Below are positions 1 to 8,886 of a stretch of 64,000 bases of DNA, piece by piece. The notes beneath the pieces are model-generated. The model saw only the letters and a program-made list of their open reading frames with translations, did not search any database and had not been told where the DNA came from. This DNA is from Woeseia oceani. GTDB taxonomy: Bacteria; Pseudomonadota; Gammaproteobacteria; Steroidobacterales; Woeseiaceae. The stretch covers positions 1,539,001-1,603,000 of the forward strand of contig NZ_CP016268.1 of assembly GCF_001677435.1 (NCBI RefSeq), read 5' to 3'. The position numbers were made by a program, and so were the translations under genes. Within the stretch, counting starts at the first letter, position 1. Each line of letters opens with the position of its first letter.

Positions 1-62
1 ATTTTCGGAAAATACCCCTAAGTGCGATGCACTAAATTTGAACCCACAGGAAGGCAATCAGC

Positions 63-311
63 ATGGCTTCAGAGCTGCAAAAGAAAGTTAAGGACTTCAT
101 TCTCGAGAACTACTTGTTCACCGACGATCAATCGGCCATTGGCGAGGACGATTCGTTGCTGGAACGCGGTATCGTCGATTCCACTGGCATGCTTGAGATC
201 ATCATGTTCATCGAAGAAGAGCTGGGCGTAAAAGTCGAAGATGAAGAGATGGTTCCGGAAAATCTCGACTCAGTAAACAGAATTGCCGCATTCGTAGCGC
301 GTAAGCAGTAA
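63..311 (+). CDS. Acyl carrier protein
   Basis: An 82-residue acidic protein of acyl-carrier-protein type. Ser40 in the motif VDSTGM is the expected 4'-phosphopantetheine attachment site; the usual DSL is DST here. An AGGAAGG ribosome site at 48-54 lies 8 bases before the ATG, which fixes the start. It is followed 13 bases later by an AMP-forming ligase, so the likely role is to carry an activated acyl or aminoacyl group for polysaccharide decoration rather than to serve bulk fatty acid synthesis. The carried group cannot be read from the sequence. Confidence 0.88.
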   Translation: MASELQKKVKDFILENYLFTDDQSAIGEDDSLLERGIVDSTGMLEIIMFIEEELGVKVEDEEMVPENLDSVNRIAAFVARKQ

Positions 312-324
312 CGACGGAATCCGC

Positions 325-1872
325 ATGCCGCAAAGCATCGCACAATCGTTTCTTCGGTCTGTCGAACGCCAGCTCTCGTCTGACGCTGTCATAGCTCCGC
401 GCGGAACCTGGAGTTACGAGGCGCTGGCCGGATTGGCAGGCGCAGTTGCGAATTATCTGGCGGCGCTGAATCTTGAACGTGGCGACAGAGTTGGCCTGTT
501 GTTGCAAAACAGTGCGGAATACGTAGGCGTGTTCTATGGCACACAGGTGTCGGGTCGAGTGACCGTTCCGCTCAATTTTCAGGAACCAGCCACCGTCATT
601 GCCCACCTTCTTGAGCATTGCGAAGCCCGTGTCCTGTTTGTGCAACGAACTTACCGTGACCTCAAAGCATTGCAGGCCATATTGCAGGAGCGAGGGGTTG
701 AAGTCGTGGTCATACAGCGCGGCGACGTTGAGGCCAATGATCGCAGCACCTGGGCGGATATCCGGCGGGCAGCGACGACGGATTGTCAGCAATACTTTGT
801 TGATACACGCAGCGGTGATCTCGCATCGATCATGTACACCTCCGGCACCACCGGAAACCCGAAAGGGGTGATGTTGAGTCAACGCAACCTGTTTGCGAAC
901 ACGGCCTCCATTCTGGATTATCTCGACCTTAGCTGGATCGATCGTGGCTTTAACATTCTGCCGTTTCACTATTCGTTCGGAAATTCCGTTCTGCACACCC
1001 ACATGACAGCAGGTGCCTGTCTTGTGTTGCAGGATAATGTCGCGTTTCCACGGGTCGTGCTCGCGGCATTACAAGAGCATCGTGCAAGCGGTTTCTACGG
1101 CGTTCCAACAACATTCAGTTTGTTGTTCGGTGCAGGTAGCCTCGCGGAATACGACTTCTCCTCGTTGCGGTACGTGGCACAAGCAGGCGGTCCGATGTCC
1201 GTCGAGCAGACTCGCTACTTGCAGGAGGTATTGCCAGGGGTCGATATATTTGTGATGTACGGTCAGACCGAGGCAACGGCCAGGCTGACCTGTTTGCCGC
1301 CCGGATTTCTGGAGTCAAAAATTGGTTCGGTGGGTACTCCGATTGCTGGCGTCAAGCTGCGGCTCGGTCCCGACGACTCCAATCGTGGCTCGGCAGACGC
1401 ACCGCTCGACGTTTATGTGAGCGGCGACAACATCATGTTGGGGTATTGGAAAGACCCGATCGGAACGGCGGCAGTTCTTCGGGACGGCTGGTTGCGGACC
1501 GGCGATCTCGGTTACATGGATGAGGATGGTTTTCTCTATCTGACGGGTCGCTCTTCGGAGATGATCAAAACAGGTGCGAACCGCGTCAGCCCACAGGAGA
1601 TCGAGGAAGTCATTGCCGGATTTGAGGAAGTAGAGGCCGTTGCCGCGTATCCGGTTCCGGATGTAACGCTGGGCCAGGCGATTGCGGTTGCCATCGTTTG
1701 TAAACCAGGCGTGGACTTGCCTGCAAAATTGGTACAGCGCCGCTGCAGAGCAGCGTTGTCGCCGTACAAAGTACCGAAACATCTAAGATTTGTTGATGCG
1801 CTGCCGCGCACGAGTTCAGGAAAAATAAAGCGGCTCGCTCTTGCCAGGGAATTTGAGGAGAACAAGCAGTGA
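325..1872 (+). CDS. AMP-dependent acyl/aminoacyl ligase (class I adenylate-forming)
   Basis: A 515-residue adenylating enzyme. The ATP-binding loop YTSGTTGNPKG is near residue 171, YGQTEA lies in the middle, the hinge region reads GDLGYMDEDG then GRSSEMIKTGANRVSP, and the catalytic lysine in SSGKIKR is near residue 500. The family activates a carboxylate as acyl-AMP and passes it to CoA or a carrier-protein thiol. The preceding ACP gene makes the carrier route likely. Its stop overlaps the start of the next gene (ATGA type), indicating translational coupling. Substrate unknown. Confidence 0.9.
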   Translation: MPQSIAQSFLRSVERQLSSDAVIAPRGTWSYEALAGLAGAVANYLAALNLERGDRVGLLLQNSAEYVGVFYGTQVSGRVTVPLNFQEPATVIAHLLEHCEARVLFVQRTYRDLKALQAILQERGVEVVVIQRGDVEANDRSTWADIRRAATTDCQQYFVDTRSGDLASIMYTSGTTGNPKGVMLSQRNLFANTASILDYLDLSWIDRGFNILPFHYSFGNSVLHTHMTAGACLVLQDNVAFPRVVLAALQEHRASGFYGVPTTFSLLFGAGSLAEYDFSSLRYVAQAGGPMSVEQTRYLQEVLPGVDIFVMYGQTEATARLTCLPPGFLESKIGSVGTPIAGVKLRLGPDDSNRGSADAPLDVYVSGDNIMLGYWKDPIGTAAVLRDGWLRTGDLGYMDEDGFLYLTGRSSEMIKTGANRVSPQEIEEVIAGFEEVEAVAAYPVPDVTLGQAIAVAIVCKPGVDLPAKLVQRRCRAALSPYKVPKHLRFVDALPRTSSGKIKRLALAREFEENKQ

Positions 1873-2864
1873 ATGACAAGAAACCTACGTTAACGACCGA
1901 GTCCCTGAGCATGGACATGGACGCCGAGATCGAGAAGATCACGGCAAGACTTCGCGAAATTCTCGCGAAGACACTGCGCAAGCGCGGTCTCATCATCGCG
2001 ATGTCTGGCGGCATCGACAGTTCAGTCTCGGCCGCACTGTGCGTGCGTGCACTCGGCAAGAAGAAGGTTTATGGCCTGCTGTTGCCTGAGCAGGATTCGG
2101 CCGATTCCAGTACATCACGCGGCGATATCCTCGCGAAACACCTCGGCATTGACTACGAGTTGTTCAATATTGCGCCGACATTGGCCGCAATCGGTTGCTA
2201 CCAGCAACGCGACGAAGCCATCAGAAGCGTCTTTCCCGATTACGGTGATGGCTGGGCCAACAAAATTGTCATATCGGGTGGCCTGGAAGGCCGGGTCAAT
2301 CACTTCATGCTGGTAGTGCGTTCACCGGATGGGCAAATGCACGAGAAGCGTTTGCCGCTCACCGAATACCTCAAAATTGTCGCAGCGACCAATTACAAAC
2401 AACGTATTCGCAAGACCGTTGAGTACTTCCATGCTGATCGCCTGAATTATGCCGTCGTTGGGACGCCGAATCGCCTTGAGTACGATCAGGGCTTTTTCGT
2501 CAAGAATGGCGACGGCTCGGCGGATGTGAAACCCATTGCGCATCTCTACAAAACGCAAGTCTATGCGTTGGCAAGGCACATGGGATTACCCGAGGAAATT
2601 TGTTCTGCGACCCCGACAACCGATACTTACAGTCTGGATCAGGGCCAGGATGAATTCTATTTTGCCTTGCCGTATCAGCAGATGGACCTGGCATTGTACG
2701 CGTTGAACAATGGATACAGTGCCGCAGAACTCGGACAGGCGCTGGGTATCGATGAGCAACATGCCGCTCATGTTTACAAAGACATTGAGAACAAGCGCTC
2801 AACGACGAGCTACCTGCACGCGGCAGGGGTTCTCGTCGAGAATGTTCCGGAGATCGTCAAATAG
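1869..2864 (+). CDS. NadE-family ammonia-dependent amide synthetase (NAD synthase paralogue)
   Basis: A 331-residue N-type ATP pyrophosphatase. The PP-loop SGGIDSS is near residue 47 and the C-terminal NadE signature KNGDGSADVKPIAHLYKTQV is present. The usual GTGNKSE reads GTPNRLE, and there is an extra segment of about 50 residues after the first third, so it is longer than the roughly 275-residue ammonia-dependent NadE. No glutaminase domain is present. It is coupled to the ACP and ligase genes inside a polysaccharide locus, so I infer amidation of a carboxylate on a sugar or carried acyl group; housekeeping NAD synthesis remains possible. Confidence 0.75.
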   Translation: MNDKKPTLTTESLSMDMDAEIEKITARLREILAKTLRKRGLIIAMSGGIDSSVSAALCVRALGKKKVYGLLLPEQDSADSSTSRGDILAKHLGIDYELFNIAPTLAAIGCYQQRDEAIRSVFPDYGDGWANKIVISGGLEGRVNHFMLVVRSPDGQMHEKRLPLTEYLKIVAATNYKQRIRKTVEYFHADRLNYAVVGTPNRLEYDQGFFVKNGDGSADVKPIAHLYKTQVYALARHMGLPEEICSATPTTDTYSLDQGQDEFYFALPYQQMDLALYALNNGYSAAELGQALGIDEQHAAHVYKDIENKRSTTSYLHAAGVLVENVPEIVK

Positions 2865-2883
2865 CAGGGCAGGCTTTCGGCAA

Positions 2884-3429
2884 GTGATAGTTCGTATCGC
2901 ACGCTCACTGCAACGTCGGTGGCGCCATCGGCGCTACCGACGGCAGGCGGTGGAGGAAAGTCGGCGCAATCTCGCGGCGGCGTCAGGCCGTAATGTGCTG
3001 GTGATGTGTTACGGCAATATTTACCGCAGTCCGTACATTGGTGAAAAGCTGCGGTCACGGCTGCTTGAATCGGAATGGAAGGTGCGCTCGGCTGGTTTTC
3101 ACGACCGGGTCGGCCGGCCTTGCAGTAGCAACCACATTGCGATGGCCGCGGAATTCGGCGTCGATCTTACCCAGCATCGCTCAGCTCGTATTGATCAGTC
3201 GCTTGCTGACTGGGCAGATCTCATCGTGATCATGGACGGTTTTAATCGCGATGCTTTGCGAGCCTACGCTGCCACTGACAACAAGGTGATCTGGGCCGGA
3301 GCGTTTAACGAGGACGAGCAAGCGGACATCGATGATCCTTACGGGCGCTCTCCCGCGCGCATCCGGCAAATTGTTGAACAACTGGACCGATCGGCCGAAA
3401 CGCTGGCCGCAGCCTTGCTGGGGCGTTAG
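2884..3429 (+). CDS. Low-molecular-weight protein tyrosine phosphatase-like
   Basis: The catalytic P-loop reads VMCYGNIYRSP, matching C-X5-R-S of the LMW-PTP family, and the general-acid motif DDPYGRS is near the C-terminus. The frame opens upstream inside nadE, so the realistic start is GTG 2884, giving 181 residues with an arginine-rich extension of about 35 residues before the domain. In polysaccharide loci such enzymes (Wzb type) dephosphorylate the Wzc tyrosine kinase, but no kinase is in this window. Its stop overlaps tail-to-tail with the ATP-grasp gene. The start is uncertain. Confidence 0.8.
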   Translation: MIVRIARSLQRRWRHRRYRRQAVEESRRNLAAASGRNVLVMCYGNIYRSPYIGEKLRSRLLESEWKVRSAGFHDRVGRPCSSNHIAMAAEFGVDLTQHRSARIDQSLADWADLIVIMDGFNRDALRAYAATDNKVIWAGAFNEDEQADIDDPYGRSPARIRQIVEQLDRSAETLAAALLGR

Positions 3430-4607
3430 CGACGAAACCAGTTAAGTGATTCGTGCAGCCAGGGCTTGATGTCACCAAGTCTCAAGATCTCGAGTTTTTG
3501 ACCGGGTACCCAGGGACAGAGAACTGTCAATATCGAGATCAGGCGGTTCGGGTGTCCCGCGGGCAGCTGCAGTTCCTCGCGGGACTTCAGCAAAAACATC
3601 AACAGCAAATCCACGTCGCCCCACAGCCATCTTGAACGTACGCCGTAGCGGTATTGCTCGATTGGAGCGACCGTTTCGCCACTGGCGATGCGCACCAGTA
3701 TGGCCGGGAAGTCCACCCCCGCGTCGATTGCCAGCTGCAGCGACCCCCAAAAGCGCCCATTGATCTCCATCAGTTTGGGCGTATTGTCACGTTCGTCCAG
3801 TTTGAACTCGACCATCGCAACGCCATGCCAGTTCAATGCACCAAGCAACTTCAAACTGTATTCATGTGCCTGCGGATTCAATGGGACGCTTTCACGAAGT
3901 ACGCTGACACCGCCGGACGGTGGTTTCTCGCGCAGCCGCCGATGTGCAAAACTGGCAACTGGCCGACCATTGTCGAAACAGTAGAACAAGCCGATGCCGG
4001 GGCCGCTGACCCGTTCCTGCAGTAGAACCGGATAGGCTGCGGCAGGTATGCCATCCAACTTCCGTTTCAATGACCTGGCTGAGTCCGCATAGTCAACGCC
4101 GGTGTAGAGCCAGCCTTCGGCGGTTCTGACCCGTGAGCGGGCGGGTTTCAGCACAACCGGGTAAGGGATTTGCAAGCTGTCGATATCGAGCTGGCCGGGT
4201 TCCGCAACGGTGAGCGATACCGGTGTTGCAACGCCAAGCTCGGCGGCCAGCGTGGTTATCGCTTGTTTGTCGGCAGCCCGGTCCAGCGAGTCGGCGGCCG
4301 GCAATGGCAAGTGGCAAAGTGCCTCGAAACGCTGGCGTTGTTCCGCGACGGGCAGGACACAAACATCAGTGACCGGCAGCAACACATCAATCTTCAACTG
4401 TTCGACGAGCGATACCAGTGAATCGACAAACTCGGCGCGCGACAGCGCCGGGTCGGGGTAGGTGTGATGTTCGTGGCAGTAACGCGAACACGCTGCAATT
4501 GACTTCGGTGCCTTGCTGGTGACGATTACTTCGTGCCCGGCCTGGCCGAGCGAGCGGGTAATAGCGAGGGTTGAGCGACTATTCCCGTCAGTAACAAGTA
4601 TTCTCAT
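3426..4607 (-). CDS. ATP-grasp ligase
   Basis: A 393-residue ATP-grasp protein. The N-terminal nucleotide-binding-like fold starts MRILVTDGNSRSTLA, the central ATP-binding lysine is in YPVVLKPARSR, and the metal-binding end reads KLMEINGRFWGS. Family members join a carboxylate to an amine or thiol with ATP, often in peptide or amino-acid ligation. Neighbours are a deacetylase and two acyltransferases, so attachment of an amino acid or acid group to the polysaccharide or its precursor is likely. The exact substrate cannot be read. Confidence 0.82.
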   Translation of the reverse strand: MRILVTDGNSRSTLAITRSLGQAGHEVIVTSKAPKSIAACSRYCHEHHTYPDPALSRAEFVDSLVSLVEQLKIDVLLPVTDVCVLPVAEQRQRFEALCHLPLPAADSLDRAADKQAITTLAAELGVATPVSLTVAEPGQLDIDSLQIPYPVVLKPARSRVRTAEGWLYTGVDYADSARSLKRKLDGIPAAAYPVLLQERVSGPGIGLFYCFDNGRPVASFAHRRLREKPPSGGVSVLRESVPLNPQAHEYSLKLLGALNWHGVAMVEFKLDERDNTPKLMEINGRFWGSLQLAIDAGVDFPAILVRIASGETVAPIEQYRYGVRSRWLWGDVDLLLMFLLKSREELQLPAGHPNRLISILTVLCPWVPGQKLEILRLGDIKPWLHESLNWFRR

Positions 4608-4625
4608 AGCGGATTCAGGTACCGG

Positions 4626-5645
4626 CTAAAGCAGGTTGATGGTCGCGCAAAGAAACAAGGCCTTGTCGCGTGAATTGTTCTCATGGACGTTCATGCGCGG
4701 TATCGATAACGGCTCGTCAGCCTGGCTGTACAAGCCGCTGGTCGTGGCGAAGGCCAGAGTGTACCCGGCTTCGCGGGTCTTGCGCATGACCCGTTCGTCG
4801 TGATCGCCGTTGGGATAGGCTATTGCGCGTACCGGCTCGCCCAGTTGCTGCTCGAGCAGAGTACGGCTCTGCTGCAATTCCTCGCGGCAGCGCTCGTCCG
4901 ACATCCGGCAGAGGATACGGTGACTCAAAGCATGTGACGCAAAGTCGATACCAGCGGTACGCATTTCCTTTACCTGTTGCCAGTTCAGGTAGCGATTGTA
5001 ATGTGCCGGCTCGCCATTCTTGCCCAGCTCCTGGCGCAGGGATTGCAGTGCTTCGGTGATCACGTCATCGCTGGAATCTTTCATGGCCACAACGTGTGCC
5101 CGTATATCGTGGATTGTTATCGACGCGGCGGATTCGTGCTTGTTCAGCAGGGAGGCGAGCCGTTGCAGACTGTCGGCATCGCCAGCCGACAGCAAGGTAG
5201 TCAGCCACATGAGCATTTCTTCCTGCCAGAACATAATGTTGTTGTCTATGTAGTCCAGCGGTATGAAGACTACGGCGGGAATCTTGTACTTCTGCAGTAT
5301 GGGAAAGGCGACTTCGTAGTTGTCGAGCCAGCCATCATCAAAAGTGACGAGACAGCTTTTCGGCGGCAGTGGTTTGCCGTGTTCAACGTGAGCGTGAAAA
5401 TCAGCCAGCGAGACGGGGTTCAGGTGGTCACGAAGCGCGCGCATCTGCATATCAAACGTGTCCGCCGATACGATGATTCCGGGGTTTGAATCCGGTCGCG
5501 GTCTTCGTTGTTCATCGATTACCCGGTGATAGGTCAGTACGACCGCCTGATCGCCCAGGCGTCGGCGGGCAAACACCGCCCAGAGGCCGCTGTGGAACAA
5601 GCCTCTGGCTAGTAGTATTTTTATTGTTTTCAGTATCTTACGCAT
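4626..5645 (-). CDS. Polysaccharide deacetylase (NodB/CE4 family)
   Basis: A 339-residue protein with the NodB motif 1 LVTFDDGWLDNY (the two Asp form base and metal ligand), a HALSH metal site (SHALSHRIL) and a late IAYPNGDHDE segment. The N-terminus has a short hydrophobic stretch. The family removes N- or O-acetyl groups from polysaccharides or lipid-linked sugars using a divalent metal. It sits 9 bases downstream of a BioF2-like gene in a minus-strand run, consistent with remodelling of the sugar before acylation. Confidence 0.87.
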   Translation of the reverse strand: MRKILKTIKILLARGLFHSGLWAVFARRRLGDQAVVLTYHRVIDEQRRPRPDSNPGIIVSADTFDMQMRALRDHLNPVSLADFHAHVEHGKPLPPKSCLVTFDDGWLDNYEVAFPILQKYKIPAVVFIPLDYIDNNIMFWQEEMLMWLTTLLSAGDADSLQRLASLLNKHESAASITIHDIRAHVVAMKDSSDDVITEALQSLRQELGKNGEPAHYNRYLNWQQVKEMRTAGIDFASHALSHRILCRMSDERCREELQQSRTLLEQQLGEPVRAIAYPNGDHDERVMRKTREAGYTLAFATTSGLYSQADEPLSIPRMNVHENNSRDKALFLCATINLL

Positions 5646-5653
5646 CTTCGGTG

Positions 5654-6745
5654 TCAGGCTTCCTGGTTGTCGGAGGTTAGCCGGCTGCGTAGCACGCGCA
5701 CAGCATCGTTAAGCAGGAGGGCCGCCCCTGTCAGGTTCTGTGGATAGTGCACAAACGTCGCGTGTGCCCGGACGCGGCTGGTCCAGGCAGCGAGCCAGGG
5801 CTCGAATGACCCCAGGTGTTCGATCCGTGAGGTGCCGTTGTTACAGCAGTGTTCGATGATATACATGAGCTGCAGGATGCCGGGAGAACATTTCGCGTAC
5901 GTGTCGTCATAGCCGATTTTGAGAAACCACAGTGCATCGTATTTTTCCACGCACAGCGCCATAGAAATAGCGACCTCGTCCACGACCAGGAAAAAAACCC
6001 GCAAAGTGCCTTCGGCTGCTGCTGCCGAACTGTAGCCACGAAAAAATGACTCGAGCTGCGGGCGTTTCAGCACCGACGAACCCTGCTTGCCTTTCCAGCT
6101 CCGGTTTTCAATGGCAAACGCTCGCTCGAGCAACCCGGAGACTTCGTCGACTGTTGGCTGGTACGCCTGGAATTGCAGTGTGCCGAAATTGGCAGCTCGT
6201 TTTTGCGCCCGGCGATGGTCATAGCGTCGCCTTGACGACAGCGTGGCATAGAATGCATCCCAGCCGTCTTGCAGGTCGAGAACGGCTGTGGGTGCAGTCA
6301 TGGCCCGCATCCACAGGCCTGACTGCCAGCGTCGTTGGGGCGCGAGACTCTTGTGGTCGGGGTCCGCTGACAAGCGACGCAGCTGCACGGGCCAGCGTGT
6401 CCCGGCGACAGCCTTGTAAAGTGCGGGTAGCGTGGCCGGGTCCCGGTACAGCATGCCCGATGGTTCATAGAGTTGCGCTGAACCCAGGAACTCCAGCCAG
6501 CTGCGGCGCTCGCGCTCGATTCTCACCAACGGCGCGATAGCCGTGACGGTGTTACTGGCGTCGTACTGCACCAATACATGCAGCGTATCGTTCGCATGCA
6601 GGTATTTGGCGCAGGCGTCAAACCACGCATGGTCCAGCAGGGGAGAACGCGCGACATCGGCCAGTGCCTGCCAGTCGCTGCGTAGCTCTCGCAGTGAGTC
6701 GTGGTCCGCGCACAGGCGCGTACTTAATGCGCTGGGAATGGTCAC
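5654..6745 (-). CDS. BioF2-like GNAT acyltransferase
   Basis: A 363-residue protein of the BioF2/CelD-like GNAT group (double GNAT fold related to FemAB). Supporting features are the central DAFYATLSSRRRYDHRRA segment, the LRVFFLVVDEVAISMALCVEK strand pattern and GYDDTYAKCSPGILQLMYI. Such proteins transfer acyl or aminoacyl groups in polysaccharide loci. It overlaps no neighbour but lies 2 bases from the GT2 gene. A second, similar protein is encoded at 7826-8884. Confidence 0.78.
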   Translation of the reverse strand: MTIPSALSTRLCADHDSLRELRSDWQALADVARSPLLDHAWFDACAKYLHANDTLHVLVQYDASNTVTAIAPLVRIERERRSWLEFLGSAQLYEPSGMLYRDPATLPALYKAVAGTRWPVQLRRLSADPDHKSLAPQRRWQSGLWMRAMTAPTAVLDLQDGWDAFYATLSSRRRYDHRRAQKRAANFGTLQFQAYQPTVDEVSGLLERAFAIENRSWKGKQGSSVLKRPQLESFFRGYSSAAAAEGTLRVFFLVVDEVAISMALCVEKYDALWFLKIGYDDTYAKCSPGILQLMYIIEHCCNNGTSRIEHLGSFEPWLAAWTSRVRAHATFVHYPQNLTGAALLLNDAVRVLRSRLTSDNQEA

Positions 6746-6747
6746 GG

Positions 6748-7809
6748 CTAGAGTCGCAGGCGCCGTTTCAGCGCGCGTGCCAGGCTGAGCAAATGACCGG
6801 TTCCAGGAATGGCCGAAGCTGCAATCAACAACCGTTCGCGGCGGCCGAGCGGCACGTCGAGCCTCTTCAGCCGCACGGAGGTTTCTACGGCAGCGTCCTG
6901 GTCTTCTTCCAGAAGCTGCAGTTTGCAGAGTTCGGATAGTCTCGTTTGATGGACACGGTCAACCCGCACTCTGTTCTCCTTGTAAAATTTCTCATCTTTA
7001 CGGTAGACACGTTCCAAAAAGTCGATTCGCAGCTCGATCTGCTGACGCATTCGTGTTTGGGTCAGGCGGCTTTCATCAATGTGACTGCGGTTGTAAGCAA
7101 GCTCGGTGTCGACGAAACACAATGGAGCTAATCGCGAGATGCGGGCGAAAAAATCCCAGTCGCCGCAAATGGGATCGTGTACCGGGAAAAGGCCATCCTC
7201 CGGGAGCATGGATTTTCTGAATACAGCTGTCGACGGCAACACAAAATAGTGTTCAAGCGACGCCGAGTACAAAGAGCCGACATACGCCATTGTGTCGGCT
7301 GGCGCGGGACTGATGTCGTCCAGAATCTTACGCAATGGTACTTTCCGGTCGAAAACTTTTGACCAGTCCATAGGGTTGTCGTACCAGGTCTGAACACCAT
7401 TGGGCGTTGTGTCGTCGTCAGAGCGATAGATAGTAAAGTTGCTATAGGTGCCGGAGACGTCTGGCAGCGCATCCAGCAGCGCCAGCTGCAACCGCAGTTT
7501 GCCGGGCATGAACCAGTCGTCATTGTCGAGCAGGGCAATGTACTCTCCTCGCGCGAGTGCGATGCCATTGTTACGGGCTGTGCTTAGCCCCTGATTCTCC
7601 TGGTAAACGTAACGAATCCGGTCGCCGTATTGCCGCACTCGCACACGAGTGTCGTCAGTGGAGCCATCATCAATGACAATTAATTCCATGTCGTCGATAT
7701 CTTGCGACAACACACTGTCTATGGCTTCGCACAGCATCGGTGCCCGAAGGTAACTTGGGATGATCACCGACAGTTTCACAGCGTGCATTCCTGATCTTGA
7801 GTGTTGCAT
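6748..7809 (-). CDS. Family 2 glycosyltransferase
   Basis: A 353-residue GT-A glycosyltransferase. It shows the N-terminal nucleotide-sugar core KLSVIIPSYLRAPML, VIDDGSTDDT, and the metal-binding ALLDNDDW (DXD type). No membrane segment is evident, so it is probably cytosolic or membrane-associated. A second Met at 7788 directly precedes the core and is an alternative start. It lies between the two BioF2-like acyltransferases, so it probably adds one sugar of the same repeat unit. Confidence 0.88.
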   Translation of the reverse strand: MQHSRSGMHAVKLSVIIPSYLRAPMLCEAIDSVLSQDIDDMELIVIDDGSTDDTRVRVRQYGDRIRYVYQENQGLSTARNNGIALARGEYIALLDNDDWFMPGKLRLQLALLDALPDVSGTYSNFTIYRSDDDTTPNGVQTWYDNPMDWSKVFDRKVPLRKILDDISPAPADTMAYVGSLYSASLEHYFVLPSTAVFRKSMLPEDGLFPVHDPICGDWDFFARISRLAPLCFVDTELAYNRSHIDESRLTQTRMRQQIELRIDFLERVYRKDEKFYKENRVRVDRVHQTRLSELCKLQLLEEDQDAAVETSVRLKRLDVPLGRRERLLIAASAIPGTGHLLSLARALKRRLRL

Positions 7810-7825
7810 CGGTTCTTTGCCGACA

Positions 7826-8884
7826 TCACTTTTTTCCTTTAATCAGTGTTTTTATCCAAGCGCGCGTGCGCCAGTACCCCGCATCGCGCAGATAGCGCAA
7901 CCTTGAGCGGTGTATCCGATAGGTGTCTACGTAGCGAACGCCATTGGAAAAACGTTCTTTAAAGGGTTCTGCGCCGATCGTGAAATCCAGTTCGGTGAGG
8001 TTGTGCTCCAAGGCGTAGTTCGCAAGGCAGCGAATAAGCACAATTCCCGGGGAGCCTTTGGTCAGGGAAGTGTCGAAACTGGGCTTGTACCAAAGCAGAC
8101 GCTGATTCGAAATGAAGCCGAGATGGTAGGCAACGGCTCGGCCGTTGAGCAAAACTGCCGAAAAGTGCAGCGCGTCGCGCAGGTCAGGTGCATCAAATAT
8201 CGCACGCAGAAAGGCGGCATAATTCGGCTCCTCAAAGGGTGACTTGCGATGATCGGCGCGGCAACGTTTTATGTGCTGAGCGGTGAAGTCGTTCCAAAGC
8301 TCATCAGTATGTTGTGTTTCGGAGAACACTTCGTAACGCAGTTCTCCCTGATCAGTCAGTTGACGTTCGGCGCGGCGCACACTGTATTTATTGAGCAGTT
8401 TCTCCGCTTTTGCCCGGTCGGTGCTAAGCGCAAGGTAGGGAGCGACAACTGAATAGTTGCGCCAGGGGATAAGCCCGGCCGCTTCGCAGGCTGCCTTCAA
8501 CTGTCCGTTGCTCTCTGCTCTTGGCAGATTTCGCAAATGCAGCACGCGCCAGGATTTCTGCGCAGCGAGGAATTTCATCAAGTGGCCTGTGACGGCGGTG
8601 TCGCCGGCACGAATAACGAAACCCAGATAGTCGGAGTTTTCGTCCGCGATGAATCTCAAAGTTCGTGAACGGTCCAACATAAGCGGTGCGAAGCCGACGA
8701 TGTCTCCTTTCGAATGAATGGTTATGAAGAACAGTTCTTTGTTGCCGGCGAGATGTTGCCACCACGTATGTATCCACGCGTGGCGGAGAAAAACACCGCC
8801 AATGCCGGAGTCCTCTACCAGTTGATCCCAGGCCGCCGAACTCAGCGGTATGTCAGACAGTCGCTTGTGTATGGCGAACTGCAA
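7826..8884 (-). CDS. BioF2-like GNAT acyltransferase
   Basis: A 352-residue member of the BioF2/FemAB-like GNAT group: LEDSGIGGVFLRHAW-type start, a central LNKYSVRRAERQLTDQG segment, and a C-terminal GFISNQRLLWYKPSFD and GSPGIVLIRCLANYAL that match the coenzyme-side fold. It has the same architecture as the 5654-6745 product. The 2-base gap to the DegT aminotransferase gene suggests that it acylates the amino group that enzyme makes; this is inference. Confidence 0.78.
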   Translation of the reverse strand: MQFAIHKRLSDIPLSSAAWDQLVEDSGIGGVFLRHAWIHTWWQHLAGNKELFFITIHSKGDIVGFAPLMLDRSRTLRFIADENSDYLGFVIRAGDTAVTGHLMKFLAAQKSWRVLHLRNLPRAESNGQLKAACEAAGLIPWRNYSVVAPYLALSTDRAKAEKLLNKYSVRRAERQLTDQGELRYEVFSETQHTDELWNDFTAQHIKRCRADHRKSPFEEPNYAAFLRAIFDAPDLRDALHFSAVLLNGRAVAYHLGFISNQRLLWYKPSFDTSLTKGSPGIVLIRCLANYALEHNLTELDFTIGAEPFKERFSNGVRYVDTYRIHRSRLRYLRDAGYWRTRAWIKTLIKGKK

Positions 8885-8886
8885 GC

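Noticed and set aside
208-1002. 264-residue minus-strand frame opposite the ACP and ligase genes
   Set aside because: It is the antisense shadow of two clear genes, with no recognisable domain.
2710-2883. Long upstream start for the phosphatase gene
   Set aside because: It would overlap nadE by 155 bases and add non-homologous sequence; GTG 2884 is preferred.
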